Positions 27,434-36,617 of a stretch of DNA of 64,000 bases are shown in pieces; position 1 is the first letter of the stretch; each line of letters starts with the position of its first letter. Where the stretch lies: assembly GCA_964552655.1 (NCBI GenBank), contig CAZKHG010000002.1, positions 1-64,000 of the forward strand, read 5' to 3'. This stretch comes from CAZKHG01 sp964552655. GTDB taxonomy: Bacteria; Bacteroidota; Bacteroidia; Bacteroidales; Tenuifilaceae. Under the pieces are notes generated by a model. The model saw only the letters and a program-made list of their open reading frames with translations, was not told the origin of the DNA and searched no databases. The position numbers and the translations under genes were made by a program.

Positions 27434-27447
27434 TGAGTATTAGTGGG

Positions 27448-27831
27448 TTAATGCTGCAACGTTTCTGAAAGAGCCTCGTTTATGGAACATTCTATCTCTT
27501 TCATGTTGAAAGGTTTTTGAAAATATTTGTGGATAAGGCAATCATTCAACGCCTGGGTTATTTCAGGGGTGATGTCGAATCCTGTTAGAATGAAAAATGA
27601 TATTTTAGGATAATCCTTTTTAGCCAACCGGATCAATTCCAGGCCATTCATACCTGGCATTTTCATATCGGTTATTACAATCCTGGTAAATGGATTTAGC
27701 TTTAACTGATCCAGTGCTTCAAATCCCGATTCGGCAGTGATTACATTATACTTCTTTTTAAAGTTTAAAGTAAATAGTTTAAGGTTAATGGGCTCGTCAT
27801 CAACGTAAAGTAGTGTAATCTGTTCGCTCAT
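27448..27831 (-). CDS. Single-domain response regulator (receiver only)
   Basis: This 127-residue receiver has the acidic pair Asp11-Asp12 (YVDDEP), phospho-acceptor Asp55 (IVITDMKMPGMNG), a Thr/Ser switch (FFILTGFD) and Lys in the QKPF motif. There is no output domain, so it acts through protein contact or as a phosphate sink. It is encoded three bases after its likely cognate kinase, in the same operon, as the second gene. Confidence 0.92.
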   Translation of the reverse strand: MSEQITLLYVDDEPINLKLFTLNFKKKYNVITAESGFEALDQLKLNPFTRIVITDMKMPGMNGLELIRLAKKDYPKISFFILTGFDITPEITQALNDCLIHKYFQKPFNMKEIECSINEALSETLQH

Positions 27832-27834
27832 TTT

Positions 27835-30800
27835 TTAATTGTTTACGGGTAAAACTATTGTCACTTTTGTTCCTTCTCCTTCTTTGGACTCATAATCAAT
27901 GCTACCAGTATATTTCTGAAGGATGTTGTAAGTTATTGAGAGCCCAAGACCAGTTCCTTTTCCGGGCTCTTTAGTTGTAAAAAAAGGATCTGTTATTTTT
28001 TGCAGATTCTCTTTGCTAATGCCACAACCATCATCAATTACCTTAATAACAATTTGATTCTTTTTTAGTTCGGTAAAAACAGAAATTGTTCCCTTTTCAT
28101 TAATTGCCTGAACAGAGTTTGCCAAAATGTTCAGGAATACCTGATGAAACTGACCTTCGTTTCCAATAAAAAATAAAGGTTTGGTTTTATATTTTCTGTT
28201 GATTTTTATTCTGTTTTTAATCTCATTGTTTAGGATAACCAAACAGTTGTCAATTATTGAATTGATATCAATTTGACTATTGGGCAAATTGTCGTTTCTG
28301 CTATAGTGGTTGAGACTTTTTACAATTTCTGCGGATCTCTGAACGCCAACATTGATACCTTCTATCAACGGTGCGACATCCTTAATGTGATCTTTAAGGT
28401 GCTCATTAAAATAGTTTTCGAGACCGATTATGCCCCCATTAATAAAATTCAGGGGGTTGTTGATTTCATGGGCAACACCGGCTGCCAAAACACCAAGTGA
28501 AGCCATTTTTTCCGATTGAATTAACCTGTTTTGTGCTTCTTTTAAATTGCTAAGCGCCTCTTCCAGCTCTTTACGTTGATAGTAAAGCTCCTCGTTGGTT
28601 GATTTTAGCTCCTCGTTGGCTGCGGCCAGCTCCTCGGTCCGTTCGTTTACCAATAACTCTAAATTATTTCTATGCTTTTCAAGTTCTTGTTCTATTGCTT
28701 TTTTTTCGGTTATATCCCGGGAGATAATTTGAAACATGGGTAGGCCGTTAAAAATAATTCTTGACACAATGCCACTTAACCAGTGAATATTACCCCAGCT
28801 ATCAAAAAATCTGTATTCGATAAATCCAGAATGTGTTTGATTTTCTGATAAAAGCCCATCTTTTGCTGATTTTATCAAATGGGCATCATCCGGGTGAATG
28901 TGCGCAACCCTTTCGGGGTTTTTATAATCTTTTGGAGCAATACCAGTAATTCTTTCAAGGGAATCATTTCCAAAAATGATATTATCATCATAATCGGTAA
29001 TCATTATAATATCCGGGAACGCCTCAATAATTGTTCTGTAGCGTGATTCACTTTCTCTTAATTCCTTTTCGGCCTTTTTAATATCCGTAATATCGAAGGT
29101 TATACCTCTAATCCCTACAGGTATCTTATTTTCATATATCACTGAAACAAATGTTTTTATTGGGAATGTGGTGCCATCTTTTTTTTGCGACAGATACTCT
29201 TCATTTATGGGCATAGGAATTTCCCCAGAAACCCTCTTTTGAGTATTGGCCAACGCACGCTCCCTGTCCTGGGGAATTATGCTTTCAAATATATTCAGCC
29301 CATTCTTTATTTCTTCCGATGAATAGCCGTACAGTTCTTTTCCATGCTTATTCACAAATGATAGTTTCCCATCAAGGTTGGCCTCCCACACAGTTTGAGG
29401 AAGGAGGTCGGCCAGGTCACGAAATCTTCTTTCACTTTCCTCAAGTTTTTTCTGAGCGGTTTTAATCTCTGTGATATTGGTAATTGTACCTATGAAACCC
29501 TTTAGCTCACCTTGAATAATTTCAGGAATGGCATTGCCTAAAACCCAGGTAACCGATCCATCTGGTTTCAGGAAACGGTATTCTGCAAGCGATTTTTTCC
29601 CTTCATGCGAATCATTGCTCCAGTTGTTCATCACTTTGCTAATATCGTCTGGGTGAACTGCTTTTAACCAGCCATCGCCAAGCGCTTCATCAAAGTTCAA
29701 CCCGGAAAGTTCAGACCATTTGGGGTTTACATAAATAGTGTAGCCATCAGCCCGGGTTCTGAATATTCCAACAGGTGACATTTGTGCAAGTGTTTCGAAT
29801 TGCTGCTGGCTTTCGAGTAATGCTTTTTCTGCTTTTTTACGTTCCGTGATATTTTCAACAAATCCGTCATAGTAAAGAATAGTTCCTTTAGAATCCCTAA
29901 CTACTTTAGCATTTTCAATAATATTAATTATCTCCCCGTTTTTCTTTTTCCAAACGGATTCCATGTTGCTTACATAGCCATGTTCTTCAATAATTTTTTT
30001 AAATTTTTGCCTGTCGTTGTTATCCGAATAACCATCTGTTTCAATATTTATATTGTAAAGCTCATCAAGAGACTCGTAGCCAAGCATTTGAAGAATTGCC
30101 GGGTTTGCATTAATAATTTTACCGTTGGGGGAAGTTTGGTAAATGCCTATTTGAGCGTTTTCAAAGAGTATTCTGTAGCGCTCTTCGCTTTCTTTTAAAG
30201 CCAGTTCGGCTTTTTTTCTTTCGGTGATATCCATAAGTGCGCCCACCGAACCAATGATTTCCCCGTCGGCATTTTTCAAAGGCGCTCCACTTACAATAAA
30301 AGTTAACTTCTTACCATCTTTAGCTTTAAAAAGCAGTTCATAGTTGCTTAGAATATCATTTTTTCGTTGCTCATTGGCCTGTTCAACCAAAGCAAAATCT
30401 TCATGATCATGAAGCATTTGGTATCCAATTTTTCCGACTATTTCATCTGGAGCGTAACCAAGCTTTTCGGTAAACTGTTTGTTTACATATTCCACTTTAT
30501 GGTTGTTATCTGCAACAATAATGGCTTCATTTAAGCTTTCGATCAAACTACGGAATCGCTCCTCATTTTCCTTAAGTGCTTTTTCTGCAAGCTTCCGTTC
30601 TGTTATATCTACCATTGCAACGATGTAACCAACTTGTTTTTCTTCTGAGTTATTGACAGGTGCTGCACTTGCCAGAAAATTTATTATTCGACCGTCTTTT
30701 GCTGTGAATGATAGCTCATATTGTATCGCATTATTTTTTTTTCTTTCCTCCTCGGCGTTTATAATTTTTTCAATGTAAGAGGGGTCGGATAGAAATTGAA

Positions 30801-32382
30801 AACCAACCCTGCCAACTACTTCATTGCTTGAGTATCCAAGTTTTTCTGTAAATCGTTTGTTGATATACTGGATTCGATCCTCGTTATCAACCACCATAAC
30901 CACCTCATTCAAGCTCTCCATAAGAGTGCGGTATTTCTCCTCGCTCTCTTTTAATTCTTTTTCAGCGCGTCGGCTAGATGTTATATCCTGGATAAAACCA
31001 TCCAGGTACTCAACAGAACCATTGCTGTTTAGTATTGCACGACCTTTCTCGTTGACCCATCGAATCTCTCCGGACTTGTGAATTATTCTGTATTCAATTT
31101 CCCATGCCTGAGATTTTTCTAAAGCGCTCTCAACCTCTTCGAAAACCTGGTTGGTGTCATCAGTATGTATGATACTTGCAAAAGTGCGGATGTTATTTAT
31201 AAAATCACCCGCTGGGTATCCACAAAGTTTTTCAATTTCCGAGCTGATATACAGTATTGTCCAGTCTCTGTTGAAGAGACAACGATAGGTTACCCCGGGA
31301 ATGTTAGAGACCAATGATTCAAATTGGTTCTTGCTTTGTTTAATTTCTTCCTCTGCTCTAACCCTTTCTGTAATGTCAATGATGATCCCTCGCAGCCCCA
31401 AGACGGTATTGTTCTCTTTTATAACCGATGAATATATCTGAACAGGAAAGGTTGAGCCATCTTTTTTTAGAGCCGAGTATTGATTGCTTATCACCGTTTC
31501 CCCATTTATTAATTTCCCAATGTTTGTTGCCGCTTTTTTCCTGTCGTTTTCTACAACCATCGAAAAAACATTAACGCCCTTTTTAAAATCTTCCTCAGTA
31601 TAGCCAAAAACCAGAAGTCCATTCTTATTTACATAAGTTAGGGTACCGTTGATATCCATCTCAAAAATTGTTTGCGGGAGCAAATCGGTTATATCCTTAA
31701 ATTTCTTTTCACTCTTGTTTAATGCTTTTTCTTTCTCCAGAAGTTTATTTGTGTCGGAAATTATTTTTTCAATTGATCTCTTGTTTATCCTGAAAATGCT
31801 GTAACCAACAATACTTATGAAAAACATTGCAAAAGTCAGGTCTGCAATAAAATCCATTACCGATGATTTTGGCAAGGCTAATTCTTCTCTTAAAAGAAAC
31901 ATGAAGGAAAAAAGCAAAGCCATGTTAATGAAGAGATAAAACAGGATTGTGATTCTGTACCGGGTTATAAGCAAGGGTAGCATAGTTAATAACGCAAGTA
32001 CAAAAACCACTGTGTCCAACCGGGCAATCACATCAGTTTGATCCATCCACATTACTATCCAAACGGTTGAAAAGGATGAGATAAAAAGCAGGTGAATAGC
32101 TATGTTGTAATACCCCTTAACGAGAATTGCAATACAAATCAAAACAAGCAACAGGATTAGTAATTCGGGCAACAAAACAGGAAAATACAAACCATTATAG
32201 TTGGGGCTATTTAATTGAATTACTCCGGAATAAAAGATCATAAAAACGAGGCAAATTGCCATTAACAGGCCAAATCTATATAGAAAAAGCACCCTTTGCT
32301 GAATTCCATAATCGGCATTTTCAAACTGGCTTAAGATTTTTGGAAATTTTCTGTTATTTAGTTTCGATCCCGGAACCTCCAT
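27835..32382 (-). CDS. Giant sensor histidine kinase with an N-terminal multi-pass region and eight PAS domains
   Basis: This 1515-residue membrane kinase begins with a multi-pass region of about six helices (about 25-200). Eight PAS/PAC modules follow, separated by the same E-x-x-x-A-E-x-x-L/I-x-E-S linker. Modules 3 and 4 share the RFTEKLGYSxxEVVG-type core, and modules 1 and 7 share LLPQT-(I/V)-(F/W)-E, so the array grew by duplication. A coiled coil (TEELAAANEELKSTNEELYY) precedes the HisKA-like domain with phospho-acceptor His1305 in GVAHEINNPLNF, and the HATPase has DNG and GTGLGLS motifs. The HEINNP box places it with HWE/NtrB-like kinases. The response regulator 27448-27831 is its likely partner. 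PAS ligands are not identifiable. Confidence 0.92.
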   Translation of the reverse strand: MEVPGSKLNNRKFPKILSQFENADYGIQQRVLFLYRFGLLMAICLVFMIFYSGVIQLNSPNYNGLYFPVLLPELLILLLVLICIAILVKGYYNIAIHLLFISSFSTVWIVMWMDQTDVIARLDTVVFVLALLTMLPLLITRYRITILFYLFINMALLFSFMFLLREELALPKSSVMDFIADLTFAMFFISIVGYSIFRINKRSIEKIISDTNKLLEKEKALNKSEKKFKDITDLLPQTIFEMDINGTLTYVNKNGLLVFGYTEEDFKKGVNVFSMVVENDRKKAATNIGKLINGETVISNQYSALKKDGSTFPVQIYSSVIKENNTVLGLRGIIIDITERVRAEEEIKQSKNQFESLVSNIPGVTYRCLFNRDWTILYISSEIEKLCGYPAGDFINNIRTFASIIHTDDTNQVFEEVESALEKSQAWEIEYRIIHKSGEIRWVNEKGRAILNSNGSVEYLDGFIQDITSSRRAEKELKESEEKYRTLMESLNEVVMVVDNEDRIQYINKRFTEKLGYSSNEVVGRVGFQFLSDPSYIEKIINAEEERKKNNAIQYELSFTAKDGRIINFLASAAPVNNSEEKQVGYIVAMVDITERKLAEKALKENEERFRSLIESLNEAIIVADNNHKVEYVNKQFTEKLGYAPDEIVGKIGYQMLHDHEDFALVEQANEQRKNDILSNYELLFKAKDGKKLTFIVSGAPLKNADGEIIGSVGALMDITERKKAELALKESEERYRILFENAQIGIYQTSPNGKIINANPAILQMLGYESLDELYNINIETDGYSDNNDRQKFKKIIEEHGYVSNMESVWKKKNGEIINIIENAKVVRDSKGTILYYDGFVENITERKKAEKALLESQQQFETLAQMSPVGIFRTRADGYTIYVNPKWSELSGLNFDEALGDGWLKAVHPDDISKVMNNWSNDSHEGKKSLAEYRFLKPDGSVTWVLGNAIPEIIQGELKGFIGTITNITEIKTAQKKLEESERRFRDLADLLPQTVWEANLDGKLSFVNKHGKELYGYSSEEIKNGLNIFESIIPQDRERALANTQKRVSGEIPMPINEEYLSQKKDGTTFPIKTFVSVIYENKIPVGIRGITFDITDIKKAEKELRESESRYRTIIEAFPDIIMITDYDDNIIFGNDSLERITGIAPKDYKNPERVAHIHPDDAHLIKSAKDGLLSENQTHSGFIEYRFFDSWGNIHWLSGIVSRIIFNGLPMFQIISRDITEKKAIEQELEKHRNNLELLVNERTEELAAANEELKSTNEELYYQRKELEEALSNLKEAQNRLIQSEKMASLGVLAAGVAHEINNPLNFINGGIIGLENYFNEHLKDHIKDVAPLIEGINVGVQRSAEIVKSLNHYSRNDNLPNSQIDINSIIDNCLVILNNEIKNRIKINRKYKTKPLFFIGNEGQFHQVFLNILANSVQAINEKGTISVFTELKKNQIVIKVIDDGCGISKENLQKITDPFFTTKEPGKGTGLGLSITYNILQKYTGSIDYESKEGEGTKVTIVLPVNN

Positions 32383-32628
32383 AAACCAAATCTTAATAAT
32401 ATGTTATTAAACCATATAAATATTAAGAAACCAACTGCGAAAAACTGAAAAAATGAACAATGAAAAAAATGGTAATTGCCAGATAAATGTAAATGTAAAG
32501 ATATAGTATTGTCTTTGAAATGGTTAAAACTTTATCAAACAAATAACACGTTTCGTAAAAATTACTGGAATGATTTTTTGATATTAGGGATCAATATAAT
32601 CCTTATTCTTTTTTAATATTGAATTTAT

Positions 32629-32664
32629 AAAAAAACCCCCCTGTTGCTTTATCTTTAGGGGGGG
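32629..32664 (-). terminator. Intrinsic terminator after tRNA-Arg
   Basis: On the minus strand: a six-base CCCCCC/GGGGGG stem with a 16-base loop, then seven T. It directly follows the tRNA 3' end. Confidence 0.82.
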
Positions 32665-32668
32665 ATCG

Positions 32669-32740
32669 TAGCCCCACCAGGACTCGAACCTGGATTTGAA
32701 GTTTAGGAAACTTCCGTTCTATCCCTTGAACTATAGGGCC
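32669..32740 (-). tRNA. tRNA-Arg (anticodon CCT)
   Basis: A 72-nt cloverleaf: seven-base acceptor stem (GGCCCTA with TGGGGCT, wobble pairs at ends), D stem GTTC/GAAC, anticodon stem GAAGT/ACTTC with loop TTCCTAA (anticodon CCT, decodes AGG), and T stem CCAGG/CCTGG with loop TTCGAGT. CCA is not encoded. Confidence 0.95.
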
Positions 32741-32753
32741 AAAGATCGGGGTT

Positions 32754-32783
32754 CAAAGGTAGCTAAAATTTTATTTGAAACAA
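32754..32783 (-). promoter_or_regulatory. Promoter of tRNA-Arg
   Basis: On the minus strand: TTG (32783-32781), 19 bp, TACCTTTG (32761-32754), which is a clean Bacteroidota -33/-7 pair 13 bases upstream of the tRNA 5' end. Confidence 0.68.
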
Positions 32784-33096
32784 GTTGTTTTTGGAACCAG
32801 CTGTAAAATCAAGCCCTTTGAGAATAGCCTTTTCAATCTGTTGATAACTTTTCCATATTGTTAATTCTTAATGGGCTTCAGGTGTTTTATTTTTTTTTTC
32901 AACACGTAATTTGGCACAAAATTCAATGAACCATTACCTGATGCAAGATTTTGATAATCAGTTATTTTGTGGTGTTGAATTAAAATAAATTTTATTAGGC
33001 CAGTAAAAAGCGGCATTGAAGAGAACAACAAGTTTAATAAATTATAATATTTGCAACTTTATTTTTTAAAAACAAAAGCTACTAAAAACTAACTAA
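32784..33096. other. Intergenic region upstream of kamA, no gene seen
   Basis: 313 bases, AT-rich, with many stops in all frames. The closest promoter-like string is TAATATTTG about 40 bases before kamA, which has one base too many between TA and TTTG. No riboswitch-like fold could be recognised by eye. It may hold the regulatory site of kamA, but no operator is visible. Confidence 0.5.
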
Positions 33097-34392
33097 ATGG
33101 ATCATTCAAGTCTTACCATGGACAAAAAGAAACAGCAGAAGCTTGTTTACATGATCAACGAATTCACGGAGGAAGACGAACCTCCGAGTATTATCAACCT
33201 CAGCAGTGATGAGGCTGAGGTTTCGATCCGCTTCAACAAGGTTGGGGCGCGCGTATCAAACGAACGCATCGGGATCAGCCCAAGATCCCTTGAATTTCTA
33301 ACCAGGCACTTCCCCTCAGCAACAGAAAAAGAATGGAATAGCTGGCAATGGCAAGTCAAAAATGGCTTAACCTCAGTAAACCAGCTTCGCCAAATCCTGA
33401 ATCTAACTGATGAAGAATTAAAATCTATTGATAACGAAAATCATTCGTTACCATTGAGAATTACTCCATATTACGCAAGTCTATTGGCTGCAGATAATCC
33501 TTCGCAGGCCTTACGTCGAACCATGGTTCCAACAGTAAATGAGCTGGTTTTGTCAAAAGGCGAATCAGCCGATCCGCTTAGCGAAGAGAACCACAGCCCG
33601 GTTTCTAATCTGGTTCACAGGTATCCGGACAGGGTTCTGTTTCTTGCCACAGGTTTTTGTTCTGCATATTGCCGGTACTGCACACGCTCCCACATGGTTG
33701 CCAAAGATAAATGTCATGTTGGGATAAAGGCTTGGGAACCGGCCTTACAATATATACGTGATCATTCCGAAATACGCGATGTACTTGTTTCTGGCGGAGA
33801 CCCCTTAACAATGCCCGATCCTCATATTGAATACTTACTATCATCGTTAAGGTCAATTCCGCATGTTGAAATAATACGCATTGGCACAAAGGTTCCGGTT
33901 GTGCTTCCCCAGCGGATAACCAAAACGCTGGTGAATATGTTGAAAAAGTACCATCCACTTTTCATTAGCATTCATTTTACTCATCCGGAGGAGCTTACAC
34001 CCGAAGTCAGTGAGGCATGCGCTAGGCTTGCAGATGCGGGAATACCTCTGGGAAGTCAAACAGTACTTTTAAAAGGGGTTAATGATGAGGTAGAAACAAT
34101 GCGCCACTTGATGCATGGACTGCTTAAGATCAGAGTCCGTCCTTACTATTTATATCAATGCGACCCAATACCAGGATCAGCCCACTTCCGTACCCATGTT
34201 GCAAAGGGGTTGGAGATAATTAAGGGGTTGAGGGGTTTCACAACTGGCTATGCCGTGCCAACATTTGTAATTGACGCTCCGGGCGGAGGCGGGAAAATCC
34301 CACTGCTACCTGAATATTACCAGGGTACAGAGAATGGCGAAGTTCTACTAAAGAACTACGAGGATAAAATTTTTGCATACCCCGATTTCTAA
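33097..34392 (+). CDS. kamA: KamA-family radical SAM / PLP aminomutase (lysine 2,3-aminomutase type)
   Basis: This is a radical-SAM enzyme of the lysine 2,3-aminomutase family, which moves an amino group from C2 to C3 with an SAM/[4Fe-4S] radical and PLP. The cluster ligands are Cys188, Cys192 and Cys195 (FCSAYCRYC), the PLP Lys is Lys400 (GGGGK), and Asp356 (YQCD) and Asp393 (VIDAPGGGG) correspond to Asp293 and Asp330, the lysine-binding residues of clostridial LAM. The spacings between these sites (37 and 7) are identical, with a constant shift of 63, so lysine is the most likely substrate. The protein has 431 residues: longer at the N-terminus, but only 31 residues after the PLP Lys, so much of the C-terminal tail of clostridial LAM is missing. 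Two ATP-grasp genes and an AsnC regulator follow, while no lysine-fermentation genes do, so beta-lysine is probably used in a product. Confidence 0.9.
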   Translation: MDHSSLTMDKKKQQKLVYMINEFTEEDEPPSIINLSSDEAEVSIRFNKVGARVSNERIGISPRSLEFLTRHFPSATEKEWNSWQWQVKNGLTSVNQLRQILNLTDEELKSIDNENHSLPLRITPYYASLLAADNPSQALRRTMVPTVNELVLSKGESADPLSEENHSPVSNLVHRYPDRVLFLATGFCSAYCRYCTRSHMVAKDKCHVGIKAWEPALQYIRDHSEIRDVLVSGGDPLTMPDPHIEYLLSSLRSIPHVEIIRIGTKVPVVLPQRITKTLVNMLKKYHPLFISIHFTHPEELTPEVSEACARLADAGIPLGSQTVLLKGVNDEVETMRHLMHGLLKIRVRPYYLYQCDPIPGSAHFRTHVAKGLEIIKGLRGFTTGYAVPTFVIDAPGGGGKIPLLPEYYQGTENGEVLLKNYEDKIFAYPDF

Positions 34393-34401
34393 TATAAACC
34401 C

Positions 34402-34452
34402 AGGCATTACCCACTCGACTTGTTCATCAAAACGAATGGGAATGCCTTTTTT
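34402..34452 (+). terminator. Intrinsic terminator between kamA and the first ATP-grasp gene
   Basis: AGGCATT-(A)-CCCA (34402-34413) pairs with TGGG-AATGCCT (34437-34447), one bulged base, followed by a run of six T. This makes the link between kamA and the ligase genes either partial read-through or separate transcription. Confidence 0.8.
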
Positions 34453-34478
34453 ATTGATTTTCACCTAATATTTTTTAA

Positions 34479-35456
34479 ATGCTTAATGTTGGGTTCACTT
34501 ACGATTTAAGGGACGATTACCTGAAAGAAGGTTTTTCGGAGGAAGAGACCGCTGAATTTGATGAGGAGGTAACAATCCATTCAGTTGAATCAACGCTAAA
34601 GGATTTGGGTTATAATGTTGACCGTATTGGTAATTTTAATGGGCTGGTTAAAAGGCTAACTAAAGGTGATCGGTGGGATATTGTCTTTAACATTGCAGAA
34701 GGACTTTATGGAATTGGGAGGGAGGCACAAGTACCCGCCATTCTCGACGCATATAAAATTCCATACGTTTTTTCTGATCCCTTGGTGCTTTCATTAACCC
34801 TTCATAAAGGCATGACCAAAAGGGTTGTGAGGGATTATGGAGTACCCACAGCAGATTTTTTTGTTATCGATAATAAAGAGGATATAAAGCAAATTGATAT
34901 GCCATTTCCTCTTTTTGCAAAACCAGTTGCGGAAGGTACCGGGAAAGGAATTGATAGCAAATCAAAAATTGAGAATAATAATGACCTTGAGAGAATTTGT
35001 ATCAACCTTTTAGATAAATTTAACCAACCGGTAATTGTTGAAACATTTCTGCCAGGCAGAGAATTTACTGTTGGCATTGTTGGTACAGGGAAAGATGCTC
35101 AGGTTGTAGGCGTGATGGAAATTGTTATTACCGAAAAAGCAAGCGAGCAAACCTATTCTTTTCATACTAAGGAAAACTGGAGGGGAACGGTTGAATACCC
35201 TATGGCATCAGGTGAAATTGAGCGAGAATGCAGCGAGGTTGCTTTGAAAGCATGGCGGTGTATTGGTTGCCGTGATGGTGGACGTGTTGACCTTAAATTA
35301 GATGCAAGGGGAATTCCTAATTTCATTGAGGTTAACCCGTTGGCTGGAATAAACCCGGGTCATTCCGACTTTCCTATGTTGGCAAGGAAAAATGGGATTG
35401 ATTATAAAACGCTAATGGGCATGATTATGAATTCAGCACTGAAAAGAATTAAATAA
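34479..35456 (+). CDS. D-Ala-D-Ala ligase-like ATP-grasp protein, first of a pair
   Basis: This 325-residue ATP-grasp ligase has the Ddl-like layout: N-terminal Rossmann-type substrate domain (FNIAEGLYGIGREAQVPAILDAYKIPYVFSD, about 80-112, then HKGMTKRVV), the ATP-grasp core (PLFAKPVAEGTGKGIDSKS, about 145-165) and the Mg/ATP site VDLKLD...IPNFIEVNPLAG (about 270-290). Such enzymes join a carboxylate, activated as acyl phosphate, to an amine. The normal peptidoglycan Ddl is usually encoded with mur genes and is not here, so another substrate is likely. It is followed six bases later by a paralogue. Its substrates cannot be told from the sequence. Confidence 0.82.
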   Translation: MLNVGFTYDLRDDYLKEGFSEEETAEFDEEVTIHSVESTLKDLGYNVDRIGNFNGLVKRLTKGDRWDIVFNIAEGLYGIGREAQVPAILDAYKIPYVFSDPLVLSLTLHKGMTKRVVRDYGVPTADFFVIDNKEDIKQIDMPFPLFAKPVAEGTGKGIDSKSKIENNNDLERICINLLDKFNQPVIVETFLPGREFTVGIVGTGKDAQVVGVMEIVITEKASEQTYSFHTKENWRGTVEYPMASGEIERECSEVALKAWRCIGCRDGGRVDLKLDARGIPNFIEVNPLAGINPGHSDFPMLARKNGIDYKTLMGMIMNSALKRIK

Positions 35457-35462
35457 AATAAC

Positions 35463-36452
35463 ATGAGTAAGCTAAATGCAGTAATACTTTACAATGAGCT
35501 ATCTGCTAACCCCGGGCCCGATGAGGCCGATGTGTTGGATCAGGTTAATATAATCAGCGAAATGCTCGAGAAGTTGAATGTGGGCTACAAAACGGCTACA
35601 TTTTCATTAAATCTCCAAAAAGTACAAGATGAGCTAACTGTATTAAAGCCAGATTTTGTGTTCAATCTCGTGGAGGGCGTGAATAACAACGGGAATCTTA
35701 TATTTCTTGCACCTGCATTGCTTAATTCGATGAAAATCCCTTTCACAGGCGGATCATTAGAGACCATTTTTATTACATCTTCAAAGGTTCTTGCCAAGGA
35801 AAAAATGAAATGGGGTAATGTGCCAACGGCATACTGGTTTCATATGAACGGGGAGTTTGAATACACTAAAGGTAAAAGGTATATAGTTAAACCTATTTGG
35901 GAAGATGGGTCACTTGGATTGGATGAGCATTGCGTGTATTACTGGAATGATAAAGAGTTGATAAATGTCGTAAAAAACCTCAATCCGGCCACTCACTTTA
36001 TTGAGGAATACATTGATGGCAGAGAGTTTAATATTTCAATTTGTGCCGGAGAAAACGGACCAACTGTTTTACCCCATGCGGAAATTAAGTTTTTCGGGTA
36101 TGAAGGTGATAAACCAAAGATCATGGGGTGGACCGCCAAGTGGAATGAGGAAAGTTTTGAATATGTAAATACACGTAGAACCTTCGATTACAGCGAGAGC
36201 GATAAAGACCTTTTAGAAAAACTTACCAATATCACCCTTAAGTGCTGGGATGTTTTTGGTTTAAATGGGTATGCACGAGTGGATTTTAGGGTGGACAATC
36301 AAGGCAACCCTTATGTTCTCGAAGTCAATGTTAATCCATGTGCCTCACCCGAAAGCGGATTTCATGCTGCATGTATGAAAGCGGGAATTCCTTACGAGGA
36401 GGCAATCAGGCGAATTATCAACGATATCCCTAACAAAAATTTCAAAATCTAA
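35463..36452 (+). CDS. D-Ala-D-Ala ligase-like ATP-grasp protein, second of a pair
   Basis: This 329-residue paralogue of the preceding ligase has FNLVEGVNNNGNLIFLAPALLNSMKIPFTGG (about 68-98), the ATP-binding KPIWEDGSLGLDEH, FIEEYIDGREFNISI and the Mg site VDFRVD-NPYVLEVNVNPCASPESG (about 280-305). The substrate loop after VNVNPCASPESGFH differs from the first ligase (VNPLAGINPGHSDF), so the two probably act on different substrates, perhaps in consecutive ligations. Adjacent, same-strand placement with a six-base gap implies co-translation. Confidence 0.82.
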   Translation: MSKLNAVILYNELSANPGPDEADVLDQVNIISEMLEKLNVGYKTATFSLNLQKVQDELTVLKPDFVFNLVEGVNNNGNLIFLAPALLNSMKIPFTGGSLETIFITSSKVLAKEKMKWGNVPTAYWFHMNGEFEYTKGKRYIVKPIWEDGSLGLDEHCVYYWNDKELINVVKNLNPATHFIEEYIDGREFNISICAGENGPTVLPHAEIKFFGYEGDKPKIMGWTAKWNEESFEYVNTRRTFDYSESDKDLLEKLTNITLKCWDVFGLNGYARVDFRVDNQGNPYVLEVNVNPCASPESGFHAACMKAGIPYEEAIRRIINDIPNKNFKI

Positions 36453-36617
36453 TCTGACCATATCATTTTCAGCTACAATTTTATTAAGTTTTTAGTTATT
36501 TATTAACCCGTGATATAGTAGTTTTCTGATAATTATTGAAAAAATGTATCATTTTTGTATGTTTCTTCTTACAAATTATTAATTTTATTCGATTATTTAT
36601 TTTAAATCGTAATAGAA

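Noticed and set aside
33605..33958. 117-residue ORF opposite kamA
   Set aside because: Antisense to the radical SAM core. Its Cys and His content mirrors the coding strand and is not a domain.
34479..36452. Peptidoglycan D-Ala-D-Ala ligases (ddl)
   Set aside because: Two dissimilar copies in a row, no mur or alr genes, and changed substrate loops make a standard ddl role unlikely, although it cannot be excluded.
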